A stretch of DNA of 64,000 bases from Acanthosepion pharaonis (GCA_903632075.3 CAHIKZ030000027.1:2567091-2631090), one strand, 5' to 3'; shown: positions 32,190-44,772, counted from the first letter of the stretch. Notes: generated by a model from the letters alone, not told the origin. Translations and numbers: made by a program.

Positions 32190-34400
32190 TTCAAGGACAT
32201 GTCTTGACATGTCTGTACGAAATTTTTCTGTTTCTTAATATTTTGCTTAGTTTTTGGAAGGCATCATTCGTTATCCTAATGCCCCTTCAGATTTTAGTGT
32301 CGCACTTTACTCCCTCTGTTAAAAGTCTTAGTAGATACTTAAATTATTGTACTTGTTTGATTTTGGTATCTCCAATTTGTAATTTGCATGTTGGGCTGTT
32401 CCTTTTTGCTAACAACCACGCATTCTGTTTTCTTGCAGTTGAGGGTTTGTCTTTCCTTCACTACCTCATATAGGTGTTCTTGTAGTTTCCTTTCCATATC
32501 TGCTATCAAAACTGTGCCATCTGCATATCTTATTTGGTTAAGATTGAATCCTATTAGCATTTCTAATTCTCTCAGACTCGCTTCATTATATAGGTACGTT
32601 GAGGACAGACATCCCTGCCTTACCCACATTTTTAATTTTTATATATTTAATGAATTCACTTTATATCCATATTCAGGTGGTTTGCTGCCAGAATAGAATG
32701 TGAATTATTCTAATATCCTTCCTAAATTCTTCAAGGTTGCCTAGCATTTCCAACAGTTCTTTGTGAGATTCTCTATCAAACGCTTTTACATAACCTATAA
32801 AACACAGGTACTCATCCTTCTGCATTTGCATTGCTCTTTCTGATATCATTCTTAGCATAAATATCGCATTTCTTTTTCCAGTCTTTTTAACGAACCCGCA
32901 TTTTTCTTTTCCTATTTCCGGTCTAATGCTGGCGCGCCCTTTATTCATCAGAATTCAGATAAGTTTTGCGTATGACTCATTAGGCTAATTGTCCGATTGA
33001 GTTCATATTCATTTGCACATGAGTTTTTAGGTAATGCTATGAAAATGAATCTACTTATGTCTTCAGATATATCACCGCCGTTGAATATTTTATTTATGTC
33101 TGTAATTTTGTCAATGCCAAAATCATCTAAGTTTGCCGATGTCTCTGTTACGATTCCGCCTTTTCCTAATGCTTTGCTTCTGTTCATTTTAACCTTTACT
33201 GATTTCTTTCTAATTTTAATATTTCTGGCCCTTTGATATTTTTATGGTAATTTTCTGAGCGTATCTTAGATGTCGCACAAGGCCGAAAGTATGGAGCCTT
33301 CGATATTTCTGTGTATTACCGGTTGTTCTCTTACGTCGTACAAGAGTTAACCGATGTATTAGTTTTCTATCTGAGGTATTATCCTTTCTCTAATATCAGT
33401 ATTCTGTCCTTGAATTTTATGAATCCTGTTGATGAATATGTCTTTTGTCCTGTTCTCTCTTTTTTTTATATGCATATCTGCTTTGTGATGCTCATTCTTT
33501 GCATTTCTGAACGTTTTCAATTGAGCCATTCCTCTTTAGACTGTCTGTATTCGTTTCTAATTTCTTTGTGCAATGTCCTATATTCTGGCATTGTTTTCTG
33601 TCTCCATTTCGAGGATTTCAACTGTGATCCATTTATTTTCTTTGTTTAATTTTCTTTGGGATTTTTTTGATTTTCTGATGTTATTAAAGCCTTCCTTAAT
33701 GTATTCTACTTCGCGTTTCCGTTCTCATTTTGCCCATTGTATTACTGTCTATATATCACTGTCCTTCACATTCGTGTCATTCAGAAGTATGTTGTGTCCC
33801 AATTTGGGTGCTGCTTTGGTTTACATACTACAAGAAGGTGGTCGCTCCCTCAATCGGCACTTAGATATGTTTTGCAGTATAAAAGTGCATTCCCGATTCT
33901 CTTATTGATAATTATAGTTTTGTTTCGTTTTTTAATTTTTTTTTTTTTTTTTTTACAATTCAATGGCTTCACTATGCCCATATATGAATTGGGTGTTCTT
34001 GAAACCAGGTGTTGGCTACTACCTGATAATTCGCCGAGCACCATTGGATCCATTCTTCTCCTCATTCATTACGAGTTGCACGTCCAGATTTGACAACTAT
34101 TTCATCATTTCTCTCTTTGCTAACTTTGGCATTCAGGTTTCCCATGACGATTGTAATCATTTTCAATTTGCATTGAGCCTTGACGTTGTCAAGCATACAG
34201 TAAAATTTTCTTCTGTACTTTGTGCTGTCGATGCATATACATCTGTGATGAATGTGTTGAAAGGCTTTCCTTTCAGTTTAACGATAAAAATACTTTCATC
34301 TAGTTGACATTATCCCAGAATACATTTCTTCATGTCATAATCAAATATCAATTCAACTCCTCTTTCATTAGTCAAATTCATGCAAATTTACGCTAATGAC
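32190..34400 (-). pseudogene. LINE endonuclease and reverse transcriptase (A)
   Basis: Read on the - strand from 34400: an endonuclease-like start ('TNERGVELIFDYDMKKCI'), 'GKPFNTFITDVYA', and 'ADWGSDHLL' near 33.84 kb (the SDH motif of APE-type endonucleases). Then come a charged linker and the reverse transcriptase: 'EKCGFVKKTGKRNAIFMLRM' followed by 'YLCFIGYVKAFDRESHKELL' (32948-32673), and 'VRQGCLSS', 'IRYADGTVLIADME' and 'LNCKKTECVVV' (32629-32339). The catalytic YADD reads YADG here. The track ends near 32190 at 'LRNRKISYRH', before the C-terminal domain. Many stops and frameshifts; RTE/jockey-like. Confidence 0.8.
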
Positions 34401-34741
34401 CAATCAAAAGACGTACAACATGGCAATAAGAATTTAGCTACAAAAGATGACTTTCGTAAGATTACACCAACTCATCTCACTCTCACGTTGACTTATGCAT
34501 GCCTCTTCCACTTACTCTTTTTATTCCTATGCACTTTAAGTTACAATGAAACACTGAACATTATATCCAAATGACTTCTACATGACATTCTTAATACAAA
34601 AAAGAAACTAATTCACTCTCTTTTAAATATTATTAGGAAACTGAGGTTTTTTTCTTTAGCCAACTTTTTCTTTCAATCAGTGAAAAGTTATTTGTTGTAA
34701 CTGAAACAAATGGATGATTTCTTTCTTTCCTTGCATATCCT

Positions 34742-35330
34742 TCTATGTGCCGCGTCCATTCGGGACATAGGTGATCACGGCTCTCCACAACATTCTTTTT
34801 CGTGTGGCTCTTAGCGGTCTTTCCTCTTTTGCTAAGGAGCCATTCACCCATTCACACAGGCTTGTTAGGTAAGTGGTTCGCTGCCTTCTCTTATATCCCT
34901 TGGCCTCAATATACCCGGTCAGGAATAGGTTTTCCAAGCCTCCTTTCCTCATTATTTCAGCTGTATTTTCCTGATTCTGAGTATAAGACTTCTATCTGTT
35001 GTCATTGTCATTAAGACTTGATGCTTACTCGCCTCGTCCATGGTATTCTCAGTATCCTTCTGTAGAACCACATTTCTACTGTCTCTAGTTTTCTCCCCAT
35101 CTGTGGGGAAATCGTCTAACATTCACATCCATATAGGAGGATGGATTCTAATGAATTTGTTTCGTTTATCAGCACATTGCTTAAGTTTTGGAATGCTTCT
35201 TTCGCTAGTCCATTGCCTGTTCGTATCTCGGTATCGCATTTTCCATCCTCTGTTAAAATGTTTCCCATTAGTGTTTATTTTATTTAGCAGTTCAGAAAGG
35301 AGCATATGTCACGTAAACAATTGAAAATGC
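34742..35330 (-). pseudogene. LINE C-terminal domain piece (A)
   Basis: The - strand reads 'NTNGKHFNRGWKMRYRDTN' near the start and ends with 'RKGGLENLFLTGYIEAKGYK' followed by 'RRQRTTYLTSLCEWVNG' and 'LWRAVITYVPNGRGT'. This is the C-terminal end of an endonuclease/reverse-transcriptase LINE of the same kind as the piece at 32190-34400. It lies on the 5' side of that piece, so the order is permuted. Either two truncated copies lie head to tail, or one was rearranged. Confidence 0.8.
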
Positions 35331-35757
35331 AATAAAATTATTTATGCGACAAGCTAAGGACTAATTCAGTAACTGAAGCAGCACTATTTCTATTGACTTC
35401 AAAGAAAAATGTAAATCATCGTTTAATTCAATAGAACAACTAGTTTGTTACGTATCTCTTCAAGTGATCGCTTAATACCATCTTAGGCAACTTCGTTTAA
35501 ATCATCTCTCCATTAAACAGTCTACTTCTGCATCATTATTGCCTTTTGAAAATTCATTGACTAATTACATGAATGCATACTATCATATGTTGGGATCATT
35601 TATTTACAATACAGGAGATTTCTGCCTTTTCTAGACATTATTACAAAGTGGATACTTGAGAATCGAAGTCGTTTCGCCGACTCTGTTTTCTATATTGTCA
35701 ATCTTATAAAAATGCTTAAAATGATGTTACCTTATCAGCTCATAGCTGGAAAATATT
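35331..35757. other. no feature recognised
   Basis: AT-rich spacer; identical in type to 53660-54077 in copy B. Confidence 0.5.
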
Positions 35758-36600
35758 ATACGAGGTTGAGCTGAAAAGTTCCTGAGCGGATTAAGAAGAA
35801 GTGATGTTAGAGCTGTGAAAACTGGCATGCAGCAATTTCAACTTTTCTTATTCTGCATTTTTTCTTTCCAGATCAATTGACAATTGACAATTCAAAGAAG
35901 GAAATAGTAGCGACTTCTCTTGAAAATGGACAAAATTTGGTATCGTGGTGTTATGAAATACTTGCATAAAAAAGGGTTTAGGTCCCAAGGATATACGCGA
36001 TGACATGATTGCTTCATTAGAGGAAGACTCTCCAGCTTTATCAGCAGTGCAAAAGAGGGCAGCTGAATTTAGAAAGGAAGAGAGTGTCTTGAAGAAGATC
36101 GAAGGTCTGAAACCCCCCAACTGTCACCGCCGAGGAAAAACATTGATCGTGTTCACCACAGTGATGGATAATAGGCGACTGACTATAAAATCAAATAGCC
36201 AATGCCGTGGAGAATATTCAACACAATGAACTTGGCTTGACAAAGTTTCTGTTCTGACATCTAATCAACAGCGCACTCGGCCGGTCACATCACGGGAAAA
36301 TCTGACATTGTTTGAAACAAACAAGCCAGTCTTCTTTAATGCTTTCTAACTCGAATGTGTGTAAGTTCATCATTTTTTAACCAAAGACAAAAAAAACAAT
36401 CCCTGCAGTGGAAACATCTCTCCCCACCTGCTCAAAAAGAAGGCCAAGTTCATTTCATCTACAGGGGATGGCCCCAAATGTTTGTGAGGTAAAGGACTTT
36501 GCTTTTGTTGACTATCTTCAAAAGGACCCACCATCAATGCAGAGAGTACTATGCCAACCTATTGAGGTGTGGGGCGGGGGGGGTCACGTATTAAAACGAA
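35758..36600 (+). mobile_element. mariner element, 3'-truncated (A)
   Basis: The left end TACGAGGTTGAGCTGAAAAG at 35758 is a classic mariner terminal sequence. The transposase start is at about 35926 ('MDKIWYRGVMKYLHKKG'). It is followed in other frames by 'DDMIASLEEDSPALSAVQKR' and 'IDRVHHSVMDNRRLTIKS'-like sequence, the N-terminal helix-turn-helix domains. Later fragments include 'FVDYLQKDPPSM'. Homology ends near a G-run at 36570, before the last two catalytic Asp residues, so the element is dead. Right terminal repeat not found. Confidence 0.8.
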
Positions 36601-36679
36601 AAAGAATAGCATGAATTTACTTTAGCTGAAAATGATGATGAGCATAATGATATTAAAATGTTGTATTTACATATTTAAT

Positions 36680-37090
36680 GGGACAGCCAGTTTCACCGTC
36701 AATAGGATACACTCATATGCATAAATCTGATGTTATGTGTGCTGTGTGTGTAATCAGCAAACTGTTTCCCCAATTCGAAAAAAAGGAGACTCGGTGGATA
36801 GTGGCTCAGATTCAGGAATTGAAAAGCCGAGTTCGAATCCAATCGAATCCATTACATTCACTCACGTGCTAATACCCTTTAAGGTATGAATCTCTTTTTT
36901 CTCCCCCCTCCAGCTATCGGTAAATAGCAGGACAGACCGGTTTCTATAGCCTTGGCTGACAACTGATCTACCGCAGAAAGAAATGGCAACCTACTGCGGG
37001 AAAAATTACTCGTCCATCATGTATCGAAAGATACATGATCGCCCTAAGCGTATCACGCATGGCAACATAACTGACTGACTGAGTAAATAC
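36680..37090 (+). mobile_element. tRNA-derived SINE with tetraloop hairpin (A)
   Basis: A tRNA-like head (GGTGGATAGTGGCTCAG as a degenerate A-box region, GAGTTCGAATCC as a B box at about 36829-36840) is followed by a conserved-looking body with 'CAGACCGGTTTCTATAGCC'. A perfect hairpin ATCATGTATC-GAAA-GATACATGAT sits at 37016-37039. No coding frame. Confidence 0.55.
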
Positions 37091-37188
37091 TGACAACATT
37101 TTCTCTGATACTGCAATAATGAAAGCGTAGTTGTTTGAAAGGAAAGGGTTTTTTTTTTGTGCGGGAAACTTCAGAAAAAAGTAATAAT

Positions 37189-37190
<2 letters not shown>

Positions 37191-37234
<44 letters not shown>
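37191..37234. repeat. (TA)n(TG)n microsatellite (A)
   Basis: About 11 TA units pass into 11 TG units; copy B's counterpart is longer. Confidence 0.9.
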
Positions 37235-37235
<1 letters not shown>

Positions 37236-37469
37236 AATTACTATCATTAAATTTTTATGAATGACGATACTCGTGTGATTGATTTCTTTTTATTGTTTAT
37301 CAACCACTTGTGGGTGTTACTTAAAGCGTAATATACTTTTTTGCAAGCGGATATTGCAGTAACAATTTTTTAAAGATGCAAGTCCTACTATTTAACCCCT
37401 TAACTAGGGGAGGAGATGCATTCATACTTTTTCCAAGGGTATTTGCACGTAAGCGAATGAAAAAAGCCC

Positions 37470-37545
37470 GATTGGAATTCGAACACAGCTCCCAGTTTTC
37501 TCATTCTGAGCCACTCATCCATTATACCACCTGCACATTCCGCTC
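37470..37545 (-). repeat. tRNA-like SINE head (A)
   Basis: Read on the - strand: GTGGTATAATGGATGAGTGG and, after 26 nt, TGTTCGAATTCC, i.e. A- and B-box-like blocks with the B box carrying one extra base. It may be a degenerate SINE. Confidence 0.4.
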
Positions 37546-37689
37546 AGACAAGAAAGTAGAAAAGAATCATTAGAAAATAATAATTTTAATCAGTTTAATT
37601 GCATTTCATGTTTATTTTCAATTTTAGAAAAATGTCACAAATTATATTATAACTGGTTGTAATCTTTAGAATTTAGCTTTTTCTCATTT

Positions 37690-37860
37690 TTTTAAACATG
37701 TCACTCCAAGCAAGGCAACAAAGACACTAAGACGCAGGTTGTTACTGAATGTAAAAGAATATAAGAAAATAAATAATATTATCAAAGAGCGAGAATAAAA
37801 AAAAACAGGAATTAAGAAGATATATAACGATTGACATTGTATTTAAATTTTTGAAATTCA
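37690..37860. repeat. dispersed repeat (GGCAA..AAGACACTAAGA family) (A)
   Basis: 'AAGGCAACAAAGACACTAAG' and 'ATATATAACGATTGACATTG': same block order as at 15010 and 16240. Confidence 0.6.
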
Positions 37861-37889
37861 AACGCAATATTTGTTTACATACATACACA

Positions 37890-37892
<3 letters not shown>

Positions 37893-37948
<56 letters not shown>
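37893..37948. repeat. (TA)n microsatellite (A)
   Basis: TA run followed by GTGTGTGCGCGCGTG. Confidence 0.95.
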
Positions 37949-37952
<4 letters not shown>

Positions 37953-38122
37953 CAGGTTTGTGTGCTTATCTATGCATGTGTGTGCGCGCGTGGGTGGAGT
38001 GCTACATCATTTTGTTTCTCGCGATGATCTCCTATCGCTAATCCAGGAGAATCGAAAGAAACCAAGATTTTATGAGTACAAATTAAAGACACCATTTCTA
38101 TTTTCTACATGAACAGCTTTTT

Positions 38123-38124
<2 letters not shown>

Positions 38125-38178
<54 letters not shown>
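38125..38178. repeat. (GATA)n microsatellite (A)
   Basis: About 13 GATA units; 15 or so in copy B. Confidence 0.95.
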
Positions 38179-38888
38179 CTATGGAAATGTGAACCAACAA
38201 TGCCTGAGCAGTTTTACCCCTCAATATGATACACACACATACATATATCTGAGTGTTATGTGTCTTTGTGGAAATCAAGGAACTGTTTCCAAATAACATT
38301 TTTGTTTTTCCTTTAGATACTGGGTCAAAATCTTTGTTTCCTTTATGTATCTGTTCGAGCAGAGGTACACAGCATTTCAACTAAACGACAAATTGAGAGT
38401 AACAATTAAGAATGAAAGTAATACTGCTACTACTACGATGACAACGAAAATAATAATAGTATTTAATAACTAGCGTAGACATAAATAAATAAAAAAAACT
38501 AATAAGTATTTTCTGGGGGAAACTTCTTTATTTTCATGATGAAATGAGGTACCTTGGTCGCTAGGGTTGAAATGTCTCAATGTCAAGTAAAAGGCACTGA
38601 TTTAGAGTAGCATTTGAATGCCAGTTTGGCATTTAAGATATTGGTTTTCTCGGGTTAAGCAATGGCAACCCGTCCCTAACTAAAATAGTCTAGCAAGTTT
38701 TTCTTGCTTAAGTTAACTAAGCTAGAGTATATATGTTTATCGGTCCCTATTATCATTTCCCCCCTTTTTCTTTAGTTTAATTCTCCATCATCCCACCCCA
38801 TATCGCGCCTTTTTAGTTGACAGACATGTCAGTTCTCTAGTGTATGGGGGAGGCATTTCGGATGTGCCTCTCGTAATTGCTTTAGTCA
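38179..38888. other. spacer with second copy of a SINE-body block
   Basis: The block 'ATGATACACACACATACATA', then 'CTGAGTGTTATGTG' and 'AACTGTTTCCAAAT' is related to 36700-36775. The remainder (38300-38888) shows no gene. Confidence 0.45.
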
Positions 38889-39004
38889 TATAATGGGATT
38901 GGTTTAGCTAATAGGTAATTAGCATAGAGAGCTATAACTATAGCTGACGGGCAACTTTGAGTTAGTGTACGTAGAATATCTACAGCTATTAAGTCAACAT
39001 AACA
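38889..39004 (+). repeat. gypsy 5' LTR (A)
   Basis: TATAATGGGATTGG ... CATAACA, 116 bp. It matches the 5' LTR of copy B and the 3' LTR at 61070-61192. The gag-like ATG lies only two bases after its end. Confidence 0.7.
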
Positions 39005-39006
39005 AA

Positions 39007-42000
39007 ATGGCATCGCCTGACGGAGCTCTATTGAACACAGAAAAACCTGAACACGTAAAAGTTTGGATAAAATATTTTGAGGCACGTGCCAGAATAAAGA
39101 AGTGGCGAGATGACCAAACACCTGAAAGACAGAAAGGAATCATGGATCTATTTTTGACAACTGCAGGATGCGGCCATTAGGTAGATTTCGTTAATGACTT
39201 ACGCGGCTGAAATTGAAAACTTGACATTTAAGGAAGTCAAAAGAAATAATACTGAGAAATATTTAACCAAAGAAAAGATTAGTCGTATCCGAACGAACTA
39301 AATTCTTAGCATTAATACAAGAATTTGGGTATCCTTTAAGGAAATATCTAAGAAGATACCAGCAGATATTGTGAATTTTATGAGCTAGGACAACAAGTAA
39401 TAAGCACAGTGGAAGAATTAATTTAACTCTGATTAGTAGAAGGGCTGTACAACACCTCTCATAGAGTAAAAATTTTTAGAGCGGTTACAGACAAATCCGA
39501 TAACTTTAGAAGCTTGCATTGACTTCATACAACAAGGAGTTAATTAAAAAGATTTAATACATGAAAACCAACCGAAGATTATGAACACATGTGCGACGGA
39601 CAATGATAAAATGCAGATATTGTAACTATAAGCATAAACAAAACAGAGAAATGTCCAGCATGGGACAGACATGTAAGAGGTGCAAAAGAAAATCAATTTC
39701 AAGGCGTATGTAGATGGCAAGATACAAATGTAAAAACTGTCGTATTAATACACGAGTATGTAAAAAGTCAAACAAACGTTTTTTGTTCTTTTTTTTCAAT
39801 AGAAAGGACAAACAAAAAGAACACCTTCATGAGTATTAAATTAAACGGTGTAGACTTAAAAATGTAAGATGACACTGGAAACGAAGTGACTCTTATTCCG
39901 AAAAGTTTTGGGGAACAATTATCGAAACTAAGAAAACTTAGTAGATTAAAAGAGTTTGATGGAACTTGTAAAAATATAAGGATCCTTTCAAGGCATTTTT
40001 GAAACAAAAATAGATTTGAAACTGTTACTATTATGGTCGTAGACTATATAAAAAGTCACGGTTTAATAGGAGCTGATTTGATAAATATTAGCACATGTTT
40101 ACTTAATGCTATGAATACGAGAAGTCCCGAAACTGAACATTAAAAAAACTATAAAGCGACCTTAAGTTAAAAAAGAAATATCAATCCATCGTATTTTGAA
40201 AGCCATGGGCCCCATTACTAGAAAGCCAATGATAGTCAATAAGCTGCGAAAAATGGTGGAAGAAGGCATTCTTCAATATGAAGAACATCGGCTATTGTGG
40301 TTTTAAGAAACCTAATGGTAATTTTAGAATTTTCGAGATAACAAAGTAGGTGTAAATCATAAGATTTGTTCAGAATCTTAGCCTATTCCAAATACAGAAA
40401 ACATACTACATTCTCTGACAGGAATGAAATATTTTACGAAATTGATTTTAAAAAATGTGTACCCCAAATTCAAATAGGTGACGAATTTAAGGAAATCACA
40501 ACAATAACCCCATAGCCTTTACGTAGATGGTCCTGCTTACCATTTGAAATTAAGACAACCAATTGATTTTTCAAAAAGCTATGGAAAATTTGTTAGCGGG
40601 GAGAGTAGAAAATATGATAATTTATCAGGACGATATATGTTTAGGTACGGCCACTGAAGAAGAACTGAAACAAAAATTAAATCTGTAATGGATAAGTTAT
40701 TAAGGTTGCAGGGATGACGATAAACGAAGATAAGTGTATATTTAATTGCAAAGAATTAACATTTTTTGGATTACCAAATTTCAGAAAATGGTATCTTCGC
40801 AGGACCCGACGTTAATACAAAAAATGTTAAATGTATCTTCTCTAATAAAAAGAATTGAATCATTTCTCGGTGAGCCAATTTTTATAGCAAATTCTTGTCA
40901 AAAATATTCTTAAAGAATTGAAGCGTTTTTTGAGTAGCAAAAGAAAAAGGAGTTTGAATGGACGAGTACACACCAAACAGCCTTCATTAAATTAAAAAAG
41001 CTCTATCTAAAACAAACGTGCTCAAGATATTTGAACCTAAAAAAGTACGTTAAATTAACCACAGATGCGAGTGTCTAGTTTGTATCGGCAATTTTGTCCC
41101 AGGAAAACACCGGTGATATATCTTCCAAGACATTGACACCAACTAAATTGAATTACTCTAATACTGAAAAGGAAGCACTTTGTCATTGTATGGTGTATGA
41201 CCAGAGCAAGACAATTTTTATTAGAAAAATATTTTTGTTGAGATCCGATCATAAGCCCTTTTATATTCTATCCTAGAAAGGAATTACCGAAAGTTACATC
41301 ATCCAGAATATTAAGATGGGCTATGAAGTTAATGGCGTTTGATTATGATATAGAATACATGAAGGAAAACACAATACCAAATGTAGACGTATTGTCCAGA
41401 CTGCAATTTGAAAAGAAACAAAACGAAAAAAAGTTGAGAATGAATTTTTGCATTTGGTGGAAACGGATGTGCTGCCTATGAATAAACTAGTTATGGAGAG
41501 GTTACAAGATTCAGTCTTAAGTCGAATTTTATCTAGAATAAAGAACAATAAACGGAGTAACTGTTCAAAGCAGAAAAACCCTACCAAGAAACCAAAAAAA
41601 AAACTATCAATAGAAAATGGTCTAATTTGTAATGGGGATTTAGTCGCAGCACCGGAAAAATTTAGAAAAGAAGTAATTAAAAGTATACATGATGAAGTGC
41701 ATTGTGGGATAATAAAGCTACACAAAAAGTGTTAAAACTGGAAGCCTGGTGGACAGGGACGCAGTGTCCTAAATGTGCCGAAATAAAGAATTTTCGCCAC
41801 AATAAGTTACACTCTTGGCCTAAAGAAAATAAACCAGAGTCCATATGGATCTCACAAAGTTAACAGGGTAGGTTTATGTCTAATACGGGTTGACGCATTT
41901 TTCCGCCTGGCCTGAAGTTTTCTGAGTTCATAATAAAAAATCTATTACTGTAAAACAAATAATATTTGCTAGAAATAGTTCCAAAAAAAAATTAGTAACT

Positions 42001-42190
42001 GATGATACCCCGAATTCTGTGACAAAAGTCTATACTCGTGGTTAAGGAAGATTGGCTGTATCCCATATAAAACACCTCCTTACCATCCTCAATCAAATGG
42101 GATTGCTGAACGAATTGGTCCAAACAATACAGATGAGATTGAAAGCATTTTTCTTCTCAGCAGAAAAGATGGAGAAATTTTGTTGAGTTA
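39007..42190 (+). pseudogene. gypsy (Ty3-type) gag-pol remnant (A)
   Basis: Domains appear in the order gag, zinc knuckle, protease, reverse transcriptase, RNase H and integrase, as in gypsy/Metaviridae elements. Gag begins at 39007 ('MASPDGALLNTEKPEHVK'). A knuckle-like stretch lies near 39.66 kb, and a protease Asp-Thr-Gly near 39.87 kb. The reverse transcriptase contains 'YQDD' near 40.63 kb, RNase H ends around 'SDHKPFYIL' at 41.27 kb, and integrase traces run over 41.62-42.19 kb. Stops and frameshifts break it throughout, more so than in copy B, and the integrase end is badly degraded. No envelope gene seen. It is a dead element. Confidence 0.8.
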
Positions 42191-42662
42191 CAGAACAATA
42201 CCAAATTCTAAAAAAAATATCTTGTCACGCATTAATGGGGGGGGCAGTTCAATAAAAACTCCATTAACCATCTCTTAATCTATTACCAAAACATATGGGA
42301 CAACTTCGAATAAAAAACATGCCAGAAAACATGCATTTCATAATTGCTGAAATATGCCATAAATATGCAGAATGGTAAAAAGTTTATTTTTTGTGTTCCA
42401 AAATTTTGTCTGAGTTCAAAATGAAACTAGTTCAAATGCGCCTATGTAGATGAACAATCAAGGAGGGTTGAGGAGTCTGGAGTTGACCAAAGTTCTAAGG
42501 GGTGATGTTGTTGCAGAAAATGTGGGACACACTGAGTGATTGTTCTCCTGGATGTGCGGGTATGATGCAGAGTTACTAGACATAGGGTCTTAGATGGGGA
42601 GATAATGTAGGAGGAAACCATTCACGATGTAAGCCTGTGTTGAAATTGAAAGATTCAAGGGA

Positions 42663-42780
42663 TGTAATGTGATTGGTTTAGCTAAAGGAAAAGCATGAAC
42701 GGATATAACTGGTTCGACAAAGCAACTTTTAGTTAATATTAATTTAAGAATAAAGCTGCTACATTTGAGGAATAACTGGT
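42663..42780 (+). repeat. gypsy 3' LTR remnant (A)
   Basis: The sequence 'TGTAATGTGATTGGTTTAGC' at about 42666, after the purine-rich AAGGGA, corresponds to the 3' LTR of copy B, but it diverges after about 30 bases. Confidence 0.5.
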
Positions 42781-43776
42781 CTTAAATATTTTGGTGAACG
42801 AATAAATTTTCTTTATATTAATTTAATACAGAATAATTTTCTTAAAAATTTAGAACAGTATAAATTTTTAATTTAATTTTGACACAGAATAAATATATCT
42901 TTAATATTAATTTTTATTTTCCTCTTAAAACATTTCTATTGCTTTCTGATTTTGAAATATTTAATACAGAATACTGAATGTTAATCAAACAAGAACGGAA
43001 TAAAACCTATTATCGGCATTAGTAGTTTATATAGCCCATTTCGATTTCGTGATAAGTGGTTTTAGATCGAAAAGATAAAAATTTTACATTTAGAAAGTTT
43101 AATTTCCACAAATCCACTAATACATTTAATAGCAATCAAGATTTTTTCAATGCAATTATTTAGAAATTTAAATAAAAATTGGCCTCGTATATTAATTTTG
43201 TACAGAATAAAGAGTTTTCACCATTTTCAATTTAATATTACTATAATTATTTCCTTAATTTTAATTGAGAAGAAATACAAAATTTAATGGGCATAAAATT
43301 CGCAAAATAAAGATTTTATAAATGCATTTTTTTTAATTACAGAAAAAGATTAATTTTAATAATTTAGAAAGGTTTTATTTTTTGGAATGGAATTAATTTC
43401 ATATACCATTGTCAATTTGTTATTATTTTTCATAATGTTTAAACATTTTTATATTAATTTTTGTATATATATAAAGATTTATATATATATATATATAAAT
43501 AGTAAAAAAGATTTATTATATTAATTTAGTACAGAATTATTTCCAAATATTAATTTCACAGAAAATAATTTTTTAAACCTAAATGTTTATATATTATTAT
43601 TAAGGAAACACAATGTTACAAACTTATTTTTAAGATTTTTTAATCGTTCCTAGCATAATGAAATGTAAATAAATATTTAGTATATAAATTAATACATAAT
43701 GTATATATATATATTATTTTAATATTTATAAAAATTGAAAATTCTGTTTAAAATAATAAAATTTTTAATATTAATT

Positions 43777-43807
<31 letters not shown>

Positions 43808-43995
43808 GTATGTATGATTCTTAATATTAATTTCGAAAATTAATAAAAATTTTCTTATTATGTTTTTCGTGCGACTTCAAAATTCTTTTCTGTAAATTTG
43901 CAACTTATTTTATTATAAATCATTTTTAAAGAAATTTTAGTGTTTAAAGAGCAACAATATTACCATCAGTTAGAATAAAGATTTCCCATATATAT

Positions 43996-44029
<34 letters not shown>

Positions 44030-44560
44030 AATACAGAATAAAAAGAAGAATTAATATTAATTTGTTCATTGAACATTTCCTTAAAGGTCTTCTAGTCCGA
44101 TATTTTTTCTTATTTTTTTCCAACTTCCGAATAAGTAGTTTTAAGGACAGAATTAGAACAGTATAAAATTTTCTAAATTGATTTTTTTACAGAATAAACG
44201 TCTTTAATATTAATTCTGAAACCCAACGTTATCAAGAATATTAATTTAATCTAGAATAAAAATGTGTTTGGAAAATTAGTACAGTTTTAGTTTCCTGCAA
44301 TGAAATTTAAGGGAACTTAAAGTTCTTTCATATTAATTTAACAGTTAAATTGAATTTATACGTAGTACATTTTATTTTAACGTACGGAACACAACTTCAA
44401 AAGTTTTGTACCCGATCGAAAAAGACATTTAACCAACAAATGGTAAATTTTTAATTTTGTACCCGCTAATGGCCTTTAAAATTTTGAGTCTTTTCTTTTG
44501 AAGAATATGGAACAAACATACATATAATGAGGAAAAGGACGAATTAGGAATTCATATATA
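42780..44560. repeat. degenerate AT-rich repeat region
   Basis: The words ACAGAATAAA and TTAATATTAATTT recur irregularly many times (e.g. near 42820, 42905, 43530, 43815, 44060 and 44205), mixed with short (TA) runs at 43470-43495, 43700-43715, 43785-43807 and 43990-44030. No gene. It may be a decayed tandem repeat or poorly resolved sequence. Confidence 0.55.
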
Positions 44561-44689
44561 TATATATATTTATTAAAAGACATTTTTTTTATGCTTAACG
44601 TTGATTTTATAGAAACATGGAGCCTGAAAGCTCTGTTTATATAAACAGTAAAAAAGTTTCGGCCTGAATGTCCGGAGAAATATTTAGAA

Positions 44690-44772
44690 AGAACATTAGT
44701 TTGCAGGTTCGAACCTGCATCCTATACGGAACCGCCAGCAACTTGGCGTGCTCGACTACCGGCCACCATGAA
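44690..44772 (-). ncRNA. tRNA-like unit a (array 2), degenerate
   Basis: B-box region retained (GGTTCGAACCTGCATCC on the + strand, with the 3' flank changed); A-box side damaged. Confidence 0.45.

Larger units (their letters stand above)
30572..42282. repeat. large duplicated block, copy A
   Basis: From TATAGGAAAGTTTTTTCAAC at 30572 onward, this ~11.7-kb stretch is collinear with 48931-60680 (copy B). All internal elements occur in the same order and orientation, and small indels dominate the differences. Near 42235 identity falls abruptly, although weak collinearity can be followed to about 42735. Confidence 0.9.

Noticed and set aside
33311..34307. Several 111-118-codon + strand frames in the LINE region
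   Set aside because: They are antisense shadows of the LINE endonuclease and linker on the - strand.
38889..42780. An endogenous retrovirus with an envelope gene
   Set aside because: No third frame, signal peptide or membrane protein follows the integrase; the domain order fits a gypsy retrotransposon without envelope.
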